A DNA stretch of 64,000 bases from Simplicispira sp. 125 (lineage in GTDB: Bacteria; Pseudomonadota; Gammaproteobacteria; Burkholderiales; Burkholderiaceae_C), in NCBI RefSeq assembly GCF_003096555.1, contig NZ_QEKM01000001.1, positions 2,542,001-2,606,000 of the forward strand, given 5' to 3'. Shown piece after piece: positions 52,008-60,111 of this stretch. Numbering within the stretch: the first letter of the stretch is position 1; every line of letters begins with the position of its first letter. A program made the translations under genes and the position numbers. The notes beneath the pieces are model-generated. The model was not told the DNA's origin. It saw only the letters and a list, made by a program, of their open reading frames with translations, and ran no database searches.

Positions 52008-53285
52008 TCAGCGCCACCAGCTGGCGGGCACCATGACCAGCGCTGGCCAGAGCACCAACGCCACCAACACGGCCAGCTCGGCCATCAGGAAGGGCAAAAC
52101 CCCGCGCGCCGCCTGGCCCAGCGTCACCTTGCCAATCGAGCTGACGACGTTGAGCACCACGCCCACGGGCGGCGTGATCATGCCGAGCGAGCAGTTGATG
52201 ATGAAGATGACGCCGAAGTACACCGGGTCGATACCGGCCTGCTGCACGATGGGCAAGAAGACCGGCGTAAAGATGAGCACGATGGGAATGAAGTCGAGCA
52301 CCATGCCGGCAAGGAACACCACCGCCATCATTGCCGCAGTGAGTGCAAGTGGATGCTCACTCAATCCGCCGAGCCAGCCGCCCACCTGGCCGGGCACATC
52401 GGCAATAGTGATCATGTAAGACGCCACCATGGCCAGAGCAGCGAGCAACAGCACCACGGCCGTGGTGCGCGCCGTCACCAGCAAGCAGTGGTACATGGCG
52501 GCCATCGTGAGTTCGCGGTAAATCACCGCACCGACAAACAGCGCGTAGACAGCCGCCACCACAGCCGCCTCGGTCGGTGTGAAGATACCGAATTTCAGGC
52601 CACCGATGATGATCACCGGCAGCATCAACGCCCAGAAGCCTTTGCCCAGCAGCGCGAGGCGCTCTTTCCAGGGTTTGCGCGGCGCCACCAGCACGCTCGT
52701 GCGGCGCGACACCAGCCACCAGGCGACGACGAGCGCGCCGCCCATCATCACGCCCGGCACGATGCCCGCGAGAAAAAGCCGCGTGATCGACACATTGGCC
52801 ACCACGCCAAAGAGCAGGAAACCAATGGACGGCGGAATGACCGGCGCAATGATGCCGCCCGCCGCCATCAGCCCGCAGGCGCGCGCCGGGTCGTAGCCGG
52901 CCTGGCGCATCATGGGCACCAGGATGGCGGCGAGTGCGGCGGTATCTGCCACGGCCGAGCCCGAGAGACTGGCGAGCAGGATGGCGGCAAAAATCGCCAC
53001 GTAGCCCAGCCCGCCGCGCAAGTGGCCGACGAAGGCACCGGCCATTTCGACGATGCGACGCGACAGCCCGCCGGCGTTCATGAATTCACCGGCCAGGATG
53101 AAGAAGGGCACGGCCATGAGCACGAAGTTATCGGCCCCGCCGATCGCGTTCTGCACCACGATTTGCGAATCGAACTGGCCCATCTGGAACATGACGGCCA
53201 CGCCCGAAAGCAGCAGCGCAAAGGCAATCGGCATGCCCAATGCGATGAGCGACAGCAGCGCTCCCAAGAAGATGGCGGCGCTCAC
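52008..53285 (-). CDS. dctM: TRAP transporter large permease DctM
   Basis: This 425-residue membrane protein has about twelve hydrophobic segments with typical DctM stretches. They are the N-terminal LGALLSLIALGMPIAFALLL, AVPFFILAGEFMNAGGLSRR, SGSAVADTAALAAILVPMM, and PPVGVVLNVVSSIGK near the C-terminus. It carries the substrate using the sodium or proton gradient. It begins with GTG at 53285, overlapping the dctQ stop as GTGA. Confidence 0.94.
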   Translation of the reverse strand: MSAAIFLGALLSLIALGMPIAFALLLSGVAVMFQMGQFDSQIVVQNAIGGADNFVLMAVPFFILAGEFMNAGGLSRRIVEMAGAFVGHLRGGLGYVAIFAAILLASLSGSAVADTAALAAILVPMMRQAGYDPARACGLMAAGGIIAPVIPPSIGFLLFGVVANVSITRLFLAGIVPGVMMGGALVVAWWLVSRRTSVLVAPRKPWKERLALLGKGFWALMLPVIIIGGLKFGIFTPTEAAVVAAVYALFVGAVIYRELTMAAMYHCLLVTARTTAVVLLLAALAMVASYMITIADVPGQVGGWLGGLSEHPLALTAAMMAVVFLAGMVLDFIPIVLIFTPVFLPIVQQAGIDPVYFGVIFIINCSLGMITPPVGVVLNVVSSIGKVTLGQAARGVLPFLMAELAVLVALVLWPALVMVPASWWR

Positions 53286-53839
53286 CGTGGCTCTCCCTTC
53301 TTATCACTGGCGGCTACCTCGGGCATCTTCTCGAGAATGCGATCGCCCAGGTCTTTGGTCAGTGCCGGGCTGCCAGTGCTGCGCAGCGTTTGCCAGATGT
53401 TGTTGGCGATGGCCAGCGCCATGCCGCCGCCAAACACGATCGCCACGCCATACAGCCAGCCGTAGGAAATACCGAGCACCGGGTAGCTGTTGCCCAGGTT
53501 GATCTGCATCTGCTTCCAGCCGCCCACCAGGAACATGCCGCACGCCCACAACATCAGGCTGCCCGTGAGCACCACCAGGAGTTTGCGTCCGGCCAGCGGC
53601 AGGCGCTCCACCAGTGCATCAAAACCGATGTGCGCACGCTGCACCGACGCCAGGATGGCGCCCAAAAAAATCAGCCAGACAAAGAGCAGGCGCGAGAGTT
53701 CTTCGGACACCGCAATGCCCGAATCGAAGGCGTAGCGCAGCACCACGTTGCCAAACACCAGCACCGCCATCACCGCCAGGCAGGCGACGATGACGATCTC
53801 CAGTGCACGCACGCAGGCGCGCCCAAAGCGTTGGGCCAT
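53282..53839 (-). CDS. dctQ: TRAP transporter small permease DctQ
   Basis: This 185-residue protein has four membrane segments in the DctQ pattern: the first near VIVACLAVMAVLVFGNVVLRYAF, then LLFVWLIFLGAILASVQRAHIG, then LVVLTGSLMLWACGMFLVGG, and the last near LYGVAIVFGGGMAL. It stabilises DctM. Its stop overlaps the dctM start (GTGA) and it follows the VOC gene by 40 bp on the same strand. Confidence 0.92.
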   Translation of the reverse strand: MAQRFGRACVRALEIVIVACLAVMAVLVFGNVVLRYAFDSGIAVSEELSRLLFVWLIFLGAILASVQRAHIGFDALVERLPLAGRKLLVVLTGSLMLWACGMFLVGGWKQMQINLGNSYPVLGISYGWLYGVAIVFGGGMALAIANNIWQTLRSTGSPALTKDLGDRILEKMPEVAASDKKGEPR

Positions 53840-53879
53840 GGTTGGGTCCTTTTCGGTGCTGCGTCGGGGGGAGGGGCAG

Positions 53880-54416
53880 TTACTTGGCGTAGCTGCCGTC
53901 GTGCATCCAGGCGGCGTGCTTGGGTGCTTTCTTGGTCTGTGCCCATTCGTTGAGCATGTCCCACTTCACATCGTCGAGCTTCTTCATCATCTCCGGCGTG
54001 CCGGTGTTCACGGCCAGCTCCAGGCGGTGGCCGCTGGGGTCGCGGAAGTAGATGGACTTGAAGATGGTGTGCTCCGTCGGGCCAATCACCTCGATGCCAT
54101 CGGCCTCCATGCGCGCCTTGGCCTCCATCATCTCTTCCATGCTGCCCACTTCCATGGCCAGGTGCTGCGTCCAGGTGGGCGTATTGCGGTCGCGGTCCAT
54201 CGGCGGCTTGGTCGGCAGCTCGAAGAATGCCAGGATATTGCCGCCCCCGGCATCCAGGAAGATATGCATGTAGGGATCGGGCTCTTTGGTCGAAGGTACT
54301 TCGTCTTCGGCAATCGCGAGGATGAAATCCATGTTCAGGTACTTGGCGTACCACTCCACGGTTTGCTTGGCGTCGATGCAGCGATAAGCCACATGGTGAA
54401 ACTTCTTGATCTTCAT
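53880..54416 (-). CDS. VOC family (glyoxalase/extradiol-like fold) protein
   Basis: This 178-residue protein has two beta-alpha-beta-beta-beta modules. The likely metal ligands are the His in KKFHHVAYRC, the Glu in NILAFFELP, the His in WTQHLAMEV and the Glu in PSGHRLELAVN. Members include glyoxalases, extradiol dioxygenases and epimerases. It is the first gene of the operon with TRAP, FAH and MaiA genes, so it may act on the imported aromatic compound or its ring-cleavage product; the reaction is not known. Confidence 0.82.
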   Translation of the reverse strand: MKIKKFHHVAYRCIDAKQTVEWYAKYLNMDFILAIAEDEVPSTKEPDPYMHIFLDAGGGNILAFFELPTKPPMDRDRNTPTWTQHLAMEVGSMEEMMEAKARMEADGIEVIGPTEHTIFKSIYFRDPSGHRLELAVNTGTPEMMKKLDDVKWDMLNEWAQTKKAPKHAAWMHDGSYAK

Positions 54417-54598
54417 GCCTTGTCTCCAGTCGGTGAACCAGTGCCTGAACCAGATTCCGCCGCAGCGGCAGCACGGACACTGCGTGCTGCGGGGCGGTTC
54501 GCCAGCCGCGCCTGGGCTGTCTGGCGATGTTTGCCATTAAAAGCCTTTGCCATCTATCATTCAAACGGTATTAATTGATCTACTCATAAGATTTCCCA
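54417..54598. promoter_or_regulatory. Divergent promoter region between the VOC-TRAP operon and the LysR gene
   Basis: This 182-bp region contains an AT-rich stretch near 54535-54590 around GGTATTAATTGATC, just upstream of the LysR-type gene. LysR regulators usually bind such shared regions and control the divergent genes. No exact T-N11-A box could be fixed by eye. Confidence 0.45.
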
Positions 54599-55522
54599 AT
54601 GAATGTCAGCTTGCGCCAGTTGCGCGCCTTGGTGGCGCTGGCCCGCACGGGCAGTTTTACCCAGGCGGCGGGTTCCTTGCACATCACGCAATCGGCGCTC
54701 AGCGGCCTGATCAAAGAACTGGAGTTGGGACTGGGCGTGCGCCTGGTGGACCGCAACACCCGCAGCATCAGCCTCACCGAGGTGGGTCGCAGCTTTGTGC
54801 CCCTGGTGGAAAAAACCCTGCAGGACCTCGATGGAGCCCTGGCCAGCATTGACGATCTCAAAGCCTTGCGCAAAGGCATGGTGCGCATCGCCGCGCCCCA
54901 GTTGATGGCTTGCACCCTGCTGCCCGATGTGATTGCAGCCTACCGCGCCGAGCACCCTGGCGTGCAGGTGCGCCTGACCGACTGCGCCGTCGAGAACGTG
55001 CTGATGCGTGTGGCCGCTGGCGAAGTGGATTTCGGCATTGGCCCCGAACGTGCCACCAGCGCAGACATCACCGCCCAGCCACTGTTCGAGATGCCCTTCA
55101 TGGTGGTTTTCCCCCAGGGCCACGCACTGGAAGCCCTGCCGCGTATCTGCTGGAGCGATGTAGTGCAGCACCCCTTCATTGCGCTGCAGGGCCAGTTCAC
55201 CGAACGCCTGGCGCTCGATCTGCATGTGGCACTGCAAAAATTGACGCTGCAGCCGAGCAACGAGGTGGCCTTCATGACCACGGCACTGAGCATGGTCAGC
55301 GCGCGGCTGGGCATCACCGCCTGCCTGCCCTACGCCACGTCACTGGTGCGGCTGTACCAGTTGCAGATGCGCCCCTTGCACGAGCCCGAACTGCGGCGCA
55401 CTTTCCAGGTCTATGTGCGCAGCAATACCTCGCCCTCGCCTGCCGTGGAAAAGTTCATGGAATTTCTGTTCGCTTACGTTGCCTCTCACGGCTGGAACGC
55501 ACCGCAAAAGCAAGCCGATTAG
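54599..55522 (+). CDS. LysR family transcriptional regulator
   Basis: This 307-residue protein has an N-terminal helix-turn-helix (SLRQLRALVALARTGSFTQAAGSLHITQSALSGLIKELE region, residues 3-42) and a LysR effector-binding domain. It is divergent from the VOC-TRAP-FAH-MaiA operon, and such regulators normally control the neighbouring divergent genes in response to a pathway intermediate. Its stop overlaps the convergent cobA stop by four bases. Confidence 0.9.
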   Translation: MNVSLRQLRALVALARTGSFTQAAGSLHITQSALSGLIKELELGLGVRLVDRNTRSISLTEVGRSFVPLVEKTLQDLDGALASIDDLKALRKGMVRIAAPQLMACTLLPDVIAAYRAEHPGVQVRLTDCAVENVLMRVAAGEVDFGIGPERATSADITAQPLFEMPFMVVFPQGHALEALPRICWSDVVQHPFIALQGQFTERLALDLHVALQKLTLQPSNEVAFMTTALSMVSARLGITACLPYATSLVRLYQLQMRPLHEPELRRTFQVYVRSNTSPSPAVEKFMEFLFAYVASHGWNAPQKQAD

Positions 55523-56373
55523 GGAGCTGCCACCACCGTCGCCTGGCTGCCAATGCGTGCCTGCAGCGAGACGGTTTCACCAATCATGATCAGCGCCGGC
55601 GGGCACACCTGGTGTGCCACGCCCAAGGCCGGCAGGCTTTGCAGCGTGCCGATGATGCTGCGCTGGTCGGGCAGGGTGGCGCGTTCGATCAACGCTGCGG
55701 GCGTACCGGGCGGCAAACCATGCTCGATGAGCTTGGCGCAGATGAGCGGCAAGGTACCCACACCCATGTAGATCACGACGGTCTGCCGGGGCCGTGCCAG
55801 CGCGGCCCAGTCCAGGGCGACACTGCGCTCCTCGCCTTCGCCCTGCAAATGGCCGGTGGCAAACACCAGCATGCCTGCATGGTCGCGGTGGGTGAGCGGA
55901 ATACCCGTAGCAGCCGCAGCACCTTGTGCGGCACTGATGCCGGGCACGGTTTCACAGGCGATGCCTACGGCGGCCAGGGCCTGGGCTTCTTCGCCGCCAC
56001 GGCCAAAAATATAGGGGTCGCCCCCCTTGAGGCGCACCAGCGACCGGCCCGCCTGTGCCAGTCGCACCATGAGGTCGATGATGCCTTCTTGCGGAAGGCT
56101 GTGGTTACTGCTTTGCTTGCCTACATAGATCAGCTCTGCGCTGGCGGGTACGTGCTGCAGCACATCCTTGGACACCAGGTGGTCGTACAGCACCAGGCTG
56201 GCACTGGCCAGTACCCGTGCGGCCTTGAGCGTCAACAGCTCTGCATCGCCCGGCCCGGCGCCGACCAGCGTCACGCGGCCCCAGGCGGAGCGGGGCACGG
56301 GGGCCAATGCGACGGACGGTGCGTCCGCACCGCGCGGGACGGTACTGTGGACTGGGGGGTGGGGAAAATCCAT
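55519..56373 (-). CDS. cobA: Uroporphyrinogen-III C-methyltransferase (CobA/NirE type)
   Basis: This 284-residue enzyme makes precorrin-2 from uroporphyrinogen III with two SAM molecules, the entry step to siroheme, B12 and heme d1. Motifs are VTLVGAGPGDAELLTLKAARVL, LVRLKGGDPYIFGRGGEEAQ and GISAAQGAAAATGIPLTHRD. A 30-residue leader precedes the domain. Divergent from nirC and sharing an FNR-type box, it likely plays the part of nirE, since no nirE is seen in the nir run. The ATG at 56373 is chosen; the longer in-frame extension would cross the regulatory region. Confidence 0.92.
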   Translation of the reverse strand: MDFPHPPVHSTVPRGADAPSVALAPVPRSAWGRVTLVGAGPGDAELLTLKAARVLASASLVLYDHLVSKDVLQHVPASAELIYVGKQSSNHSLPQEGIIDLMVRLAQAGRSLVRLKGGDPYIFGRGGEEAQALAAVGIACETVPGISAAQGAAAATGIPLTHRDHAGMLVFATGHLQGEGEERSVALDWAALARPRQTVVIYMGVGTLPLICAKLIEHGLPPGTPAALIERATLPDQRSIIGTLQSLPALGVAHQVCPPALIMIGETVSLQARIGSQATVVAAP

Positions 56374-56412
56374 CAAAACTCCGGAACAAAAAGGCAGACT
56401 GTAGGTGGGGCC

Positions 56413-56418
56413 ATTGTC
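56413..56418 (-). promoter_or_regulatory. Candidate -10 element of the cobA promoter
   Basis: GACAAT on the minus strand matches TATAAT at four of six positions. Its centre is 32 bp downstream of the FNR-type box centre, as expected for a class II FNR promoter, and it leaves a leader of about 33 nt before the cobA ATG. Confidence 0.5.
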
Positions 56419-56440
56419 AAAAGCCCTTGCCCAAGTGTCC

Positions 56441-56454
56441 TTGATGCACATCAA
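56441..56454. promoter_or_regulatory. FNR/DNR-type binding box between cobA and nirC
   Basis: TTGATGCACATCAA is a perfect match to the TTGAT-N4-ATCAA consensus of FNR/ANR/DNR-family regulators. It sits in the 115-bp divergent region between cobA and nirC. Spacing fits a class II (-41.5) position for cobA. On the nirC side a -41.5 position would put the start of transcription at about the nirC ATG. It implies anaerobic or NO-dependent control of heme d1 synthesis. Confidence 0.85.
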
Positions 56455-56488
56455 GGACGCATCCGGCCAATGCGGTGAACATCCCTCC

Positions 56489-56893
56489 ATGGTGCCACTA
56501 TTGTCCCTCCACCCCTTCCGCCTGCACGGCCCCGCTCCCCGCAAACGCAGCGCACTGTGGAAGCCGCTGCTGGGTCTGGCGCTGCTGGCTGCCAGTAGTG
56601 CCCAGGCGCAGGCACCCGCCCCTGATGCCGCCCGCCAGGGCGCACTGGTGCGCATGGTGCGCCAGGACTGCGGTTCGTGCCATGGCCTGTACCTGACCGG
56701 CGGCCTGGGCCCGGCCCTGACCCGTGCTGCGCTGGCAGACAAGCCACTCGAATTTCTGGCTGCCACCATTTACGGTGGACGCCCCGGTACGCCCATGGCC
56801 CCCTGGAAGGCCATGCTGAGCGAGGCGGATGCCCTGTGGATCGCCGGGCAATTGCTCGCCGGTTTCCCTGAACCCTCGAAAGCCCCCCAATGA
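56489..56893 (+). CDS. nirC: NirC-like periplasmic c-type cytochrome
   Basis: This 134-residue protein has a signal peptide after an extended N-terminus (hydrophobic core LWKPLLGLALLAASSAQAQ) and a single c-heme motif CGSCH (Cys61, Cys64, His65), with a likely Met axial ligand in TPMAPW. NirC donates electrons to, or helps mature, cytochrome cd1 in denitrifiers. Its stop overlaps nirF (ATGA). No Shine-Dalgarno is visible before the ATG at 56489, which coincides with the transcription start expected from the FNR box, so a leaderless mRNA or another start is possible. Confidence 0.87.
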   Translation: MVPLLSLHPFRLHGPAPRKRSALWKPLLGLALLAASSAQAQAPAPDAARQGALVRMVRQDCGSCHGLYLTGGLGPALTRAALADKPLEFLAATIYGGRPGTPMAPWKAMLSEADALWIAGQLLAGFPEPSKAPQ

Positions 56894-58068
56894 AACGCCG
56901 CGACTGCCTTGCCCTGATGGGCGCATCTTCTTTGCTCGCCGGCTGCGCCGGTCTGCCTGCCGCCACCGGTACGGGCGACCTGGGCGTGGTCGTTGCCCGC
57001 GCCACGGGAACGCTGGCCATCGTCAACACCAGTGAACGCAAGGTGCTGGCCGAGGTACAAGGGCTGGGCGACCTCTCGCACGCCTCGGTGGTGTTCTCTC
57101 GCGACGGCCGTTACGCCTATGTGTTTGGGCGCGACGGCGCACTCACCAAGGTGGATCTGCTCACCCGCCGCACCGTTGGCCGTGTGATGCAGGCGGGCAA
57201 TTCGATTGGCGGCGCCATCAGCGCCGACGGCAGCATGGTCGTAGCGCAAAACTACACCCCGGGCGGTATCAAGGCGTTTGATGCCGCAACGCTGACTCTG
57301 TTGGCAGACATTCCGGCCGAATATGCACCGGGCAAGCTCTCGCGCGTGGTCGGCCTGGTGGACCTGCCAGGGCGCCGCTTTGCCTACAGCCTGTTCGATG
57401 CCGACGAGATCTGGATCAGTGACCTGTCTACCCCCGCGCAGCCGCGCACCACGCGGCTGCGCAACATCGGCCACCAGCCGTACGACGCGCTCGTCACCCC
57501 CAATGGCCGCCACTACATCGCCGGGCTGTTTGGCGAAGACGGCCTCGCCATGGTGGACCTGTGGGAGGAAAAGCCCCAGGTGCGCCGCATCCTGGGCGGC
57601 TACGGCCGGGGCCAGGAGCCGCTGCCGGTCTACAAGATGCCGCACCTGCGCGGCTGGGCCGTGGCCGGGCGCCGCGCCTACCTGCCCGCCATCGGCCGCC
57701 ACGAGGTGCTGGTGGTGGACACCGACACCTGGCAGGAGGTGGGCCGCATCCCGGTGGCGGGCCAGCCCGTGTTCGTAATGGCGCGGCCCGACGGCCGCCA
57801 GGTGTGGGTGAACTTCTCGGTGCCCGACTACCACCGTGTGCAGGTCATCGACACCACCACGCAAAAAATCGTGCGCACCTTGGAACCCGGCAAGGCCGTG
57901 CTGCACATGGAGTTCACGCCGCGCGGCGAATCGGTGTGGATCAGCTCGCGCGACGACCACCGCGTCAGCGTGATCGACACGCAGACCTTCGCCACCCAGG
58001 CGACCATGACCATCGATTCGCCCAGCGGCATCTTCTTCACGTCGCGCGCCGCGCGGCTGGGCTTTTGA
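56890..58068 (+). CDS. nirF: Heme d1 biosynthesis protein NirF
   Basis: This 392-residue beta-propeller protein is similar to the d1 domain of NirS and converts a late precursor of heme d1 in the periplasm. It has an N-terminal lipobox LLAGC (Cys19), so it is likely a lipoprotein. Propeller repeats such as YAYVFGRDGALTKVDLLTRR and VLVVDTDTWQEVGRIPV follow, and the conserved His-containing HLRGWAV and SRDDHRVSVID segments are seen. It overlaps nirC by four bases and is followed by nirDL after 1 bp. Confidence 0.93.
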   Translation: MKRRDCLALMGASSLLAGCAGLPAATGTGDLGVVVARATGTLAIVNTSERKVLAEVQGLGDLSHASVVFSRDGRYAYVFGRDGALTKVDLLTRRTVGRVMQAGNSIGGAISADGSMVVAQNYTPGGIKAFDAATLTLLADIPAEYAPGKLSRVVGLVDLPGRRFAYSLFDADEIWISDLSTPAQPRTTRLRNIGHQPYDALVTPNGRHYIAGLFGEDGLAMVDLWEEKPQVRRILGGYGRGQEPLPVYKMPHLRGWAVAGRRAYLPAIGRHEVLVVDTDTWQEVGRIPVAGQPVFVMARPDGRQVWVNFSVPDYHRVQVIDTTTQKIVRTLEPGKAVLHMEFTPRGESVWISSRDDHRVSVIDTQTFATQATMTIDSPSGIFFTSRAARLGF

Positions 58069-58069
58069 C

Positions 58070-59101
58070 ATGCAAGCCCACGCGGCACAGCGCCTCGCGC
58101 TGCTCAACCCCTGGCAGCGCGGCTTTCCGCTGGTGCGCGAGCCTTTTGCGCACATCGGCGCCACGCTGAATCTCTCCGCTGTGGAGGTACTGGACAGCTA
58201 CGCCCGGCTGCAGAAAGAAGGCGCCCTGAGCCGCATCGGCGGCGTGTTCGCGGGCAATGCTGGCGGCGCCGCCCTGCTGGCCGCCATGGCCGTGCCGCCC
58301 GAGCGGCTGGACGCTGTGGCAGCCCTCGTTTCCAGCCACCCAGGCGTCAACCACAACTACCAGCGCGAGCACCGCAACAACCTGTGGTTCGTGATGACGG
58401 GGCACGACGATGCCGCTGTGCACAGCGCCATGGCATCGCTCGAAGAAGCCACGGAATTGAGCGCCTTGCAACTGCGCATGCAACGCGCTTACCGCATTGA
58501 CCTGGGTTTCGATCTGCGCGAACGCACCGCCCCGGCGCCCATGGCGGCCGCCCCCGAAGCCACGCCAGTGGCCGAGGCCGACCGCCCGCTGGCGGCCTTG
58601 TTGGAAGCCGGGGTACCGCTGGTGCCGCGCCCCTTCGACGATTGGGCGCAGGCGCTGGGCCGAACGCCCGCCTCGGTGCTGGCGACGCTGCAGCAATGGC
58701 TGGACCAGGGCACGCTGCGGCGCATCGGCGCCATCGTGCGCCACCACGAACTGGGCTTTGACGCCAACGCCATGACGGTGTTCGATATTCCCGACGCCGC
58801 AGTGGACCGGTGCGGCGAGGCCCTGGCGCGCGAAACCGGCGTGACGCTGGCCTACCGACGCGAGCGCGCCGAGGGCTGGCCCTACAACCTGTACTGCATG
58901 GTGCATGGCCGCGACCGTGCGGCGGTGCTGGAGGTGATCGCACGCGCGATGGGCAACGCAGGCCTGGCGCACTATCCGCACGAGGTGCTGTTCTCCTGCC
59001 GCCGCTTCAAGCAGACCGGCCCCCGGCGCTTCCGCGCCCTGCCCACCGCCACGGCACCGGACGCCGCCCTACCGGAGGTGCTTGATGCTGTCGCCGGATG
59101 A
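58070..59101 (+). CDS. nirDL: Siroheme decarboxylase NirDL (fused NirD and NirL)
   Basis: This 343-residue protein joins two AsnC/Lrp-like modules (about residues 1-155 and 175-330) through an Ala/Pro-rich linker (APAPMAAAPEATPVAEA). Each has an N-terminal HTH-like region and an AsnC-type domain, including RREHNN-like QREHRNNLWFVM in the first and RERAEGWPYNLYCMVHG in the second. NirD-L-G-H together decarboxylate siroheme to didecarboxysiroheme on the way to heme d1. The fusion is known in other denitrifiers. It overlaps nirG by 17 bp. Confidence 0.92.
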   Translation: MQAHAAQRLALLNPWQRGFPLVREPFAHIGATLNLSAVEVLDSYARLQKEGALSRIGGVFAGNAGGAALLAAMAVPPERLDAVAALVSSHPGVNHNYQREHRNNLWFVMTGHDDAAVHSAMASLEEATELSALQLRMQRAYRIDLGFDLRERTAPAPMAAAPEATPVAEADRPLAALLEAGVPLVPRPFDDWAQALGRTPASVLATLQQWLDQGTLRRIGAIVRHHELGFDANAMTVFDIPDAAVDRCGEALARETGVTLAYRRERAEGWPYNLYCMVHGRDRAAVLEVIARAMGNAGLAHYPHEVLFSCRRFKQTGPRRFRALPTATAPDAALPEVLDAVAG

Positions 59102-59555
59102 TGCCCGCCTGCTCGAGCGCCTGCACGGCGACCTGCCGCTGACCGAGCGGCCCTTCGCCGATGTGGCGTTTGAGTTCGGCTGGACCGAGGACTACGTGAT
59201 CGGTCGGCTCTCGGCCCTGCTGGACAGCGGCATGCTCACGCGCTTCGGTCCGCTGTTCCAGATCGAGCGCGCGGGCGGCCTGTTCGTGCTGGCCGCCATG
59301 GCCGTCCCCGAGGAGCGCTACGAGGCCGTCACGGCCCAGGTCAACGCCCACCCCGAGATCGCGCACAACTACCGGCGCGACCATGCGCTCAACATGTGGT
59401 TCGTGCTCGGCACCGAAACCCCGGCGCAGTGTGCCGCCGCCATTGAACGCATCGAGGCCGAAACGGGCCTCCCCGTGCTGGACTTCCCGAAGGAGCGCGA
59501 GTTCTTCGTCGAACTCAAGCTCCCCCTCACGAGCGGAGTGCAGCATGGCGCTTGA
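59085..59555 (+). CDS. nirG: Siroheme decarboxylase subunit NirG
   Basis: This 156-residue AsnC/Lrp-like protein has an N-terminal HTH-like region (PFADVAFEFGWTEDYVIGRL) and the AsnC domain with FVLAAMAVPEERYE and HNYRRDHALNMWFVLGTE. It acts with NirDL and NirH in siroheme decarboxylation. The ATG at 59085 is supported by GGAGG six bases upstream; it begins within the end of nirDL and its own end overlaps nirH by 11 bp. Confidence 0.92.
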   Translation: MLSPDDARLLERLHGDLPLTERPFADVAFEFGWTEDYVIGRLSALLDSGMLTRFGPLFQIERAGGLFVLAAMAVPEERYEAVTAQVNAHPEIAHNYRRDHALNMWFVLGTETPAQCAAAIERIEAETGLPVLDFPKEREFFVELKLPLTSGVQHGA

Positions 59556-60108
59556 CGATTTCGACCGCCAGCTGATCGCCGCCACCCAGGGCGGCCTGCC
59601 GCTGGTGCCGCGCCCCTACGACGCCGTGGGGCAACAGCTCGGCGTCTCGGGCCAGCAGGTGCGCGAGCGCCTGGCGCAGATGATCGAGAGCGGACTCATC
59701 CGCCGCATCGGCGCCGTACCCAACCACTACCGCCTGGGCTTCACGGCCAACGGCATGAGCGTCTGGGACGTGGACGACGCGCTGGTGGACCAGCTCGGCG
59801 AACGCATCGGCCAGCTGCCCGGCGTGAGCCACTGCTACCGCCGCCCGCGCCACCTGCCCAAGGCATCGCCGGGCCGCTCCCAAGATGCCGAGTCCCCCTC
59901 GGGAGGAGACGGTGTGCAAAGCACACCGACAGGGGGCATTTACTGGCCATACAACCTTTTCGCCATGCTGCATGGCCGCACGCGCGCCGAAGTCGAACAG
60001 CAGGCCGAGCAGGTGCGTGCACTCCTGGGCGCGGCCTGCACGGGCCACGACATTCTTTACTCCACCGCGATCCTGAAAAAAACCGGATTGCGACTCAAGG
60101 AAAGCTGA
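59545..60108 (+). CDS. nirH: Siroheme decarboxylase subunit NirH with an in-frame palindrome insert
   Basis: This 187-residue AsnC/Lrp-like protein has the HTH-like region GGLPLVPRPYDAVGQQLGVS and the domain signature RIGAVPNHYRLGFTANGMSVWDVDD. Between CYRRPRHLP and WPYNLFAMLHG, which are nearly adjacent in other NirH/NirL proteins, there are about 27 extra low-complexity residues (about 106-133). They are encoded by a palindromic DNA segment. The rest is normal, so the enzyme may still work if the loop is surface-exposed. It is 3 bp from nirJ. Confidence 0.9.
   Translation: MALDDFDRQLIAATQGGLPLVPRPYDAVGQQLGVSGQQVRERLAQMIESGLIRRIGAVPNHYRLGFTANGMSVWDVDDALVDQLGERIGQLPGVSHCYRRPRHLPKASPGRSQDAESPSGGDGVQSTPTGGIYWPYNLFAMLHGRTRAEVEQQAEQVRALLGAACTGHDILYSTAILKKTGLRLKES
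59894..59936. repeat. Palindromic insert inside nirH
   Basis: Nested inverted repeats: CCCCCT (59894-59899) with AGGGGG (59931-59936), and GGTGTGC (59911-59917) with GCACACC (59921-59927) around AAA. The wider inserted stretch, about 80 bp, is a multiple of three in effect, because nirH stays open. It belongs to a different type from the 42-nt repeat, but its CCCCCT-flanked plan resembles the palindrome at the fadD end. Confidence 0.65.
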
Positions 60109-60111
60109 ACC

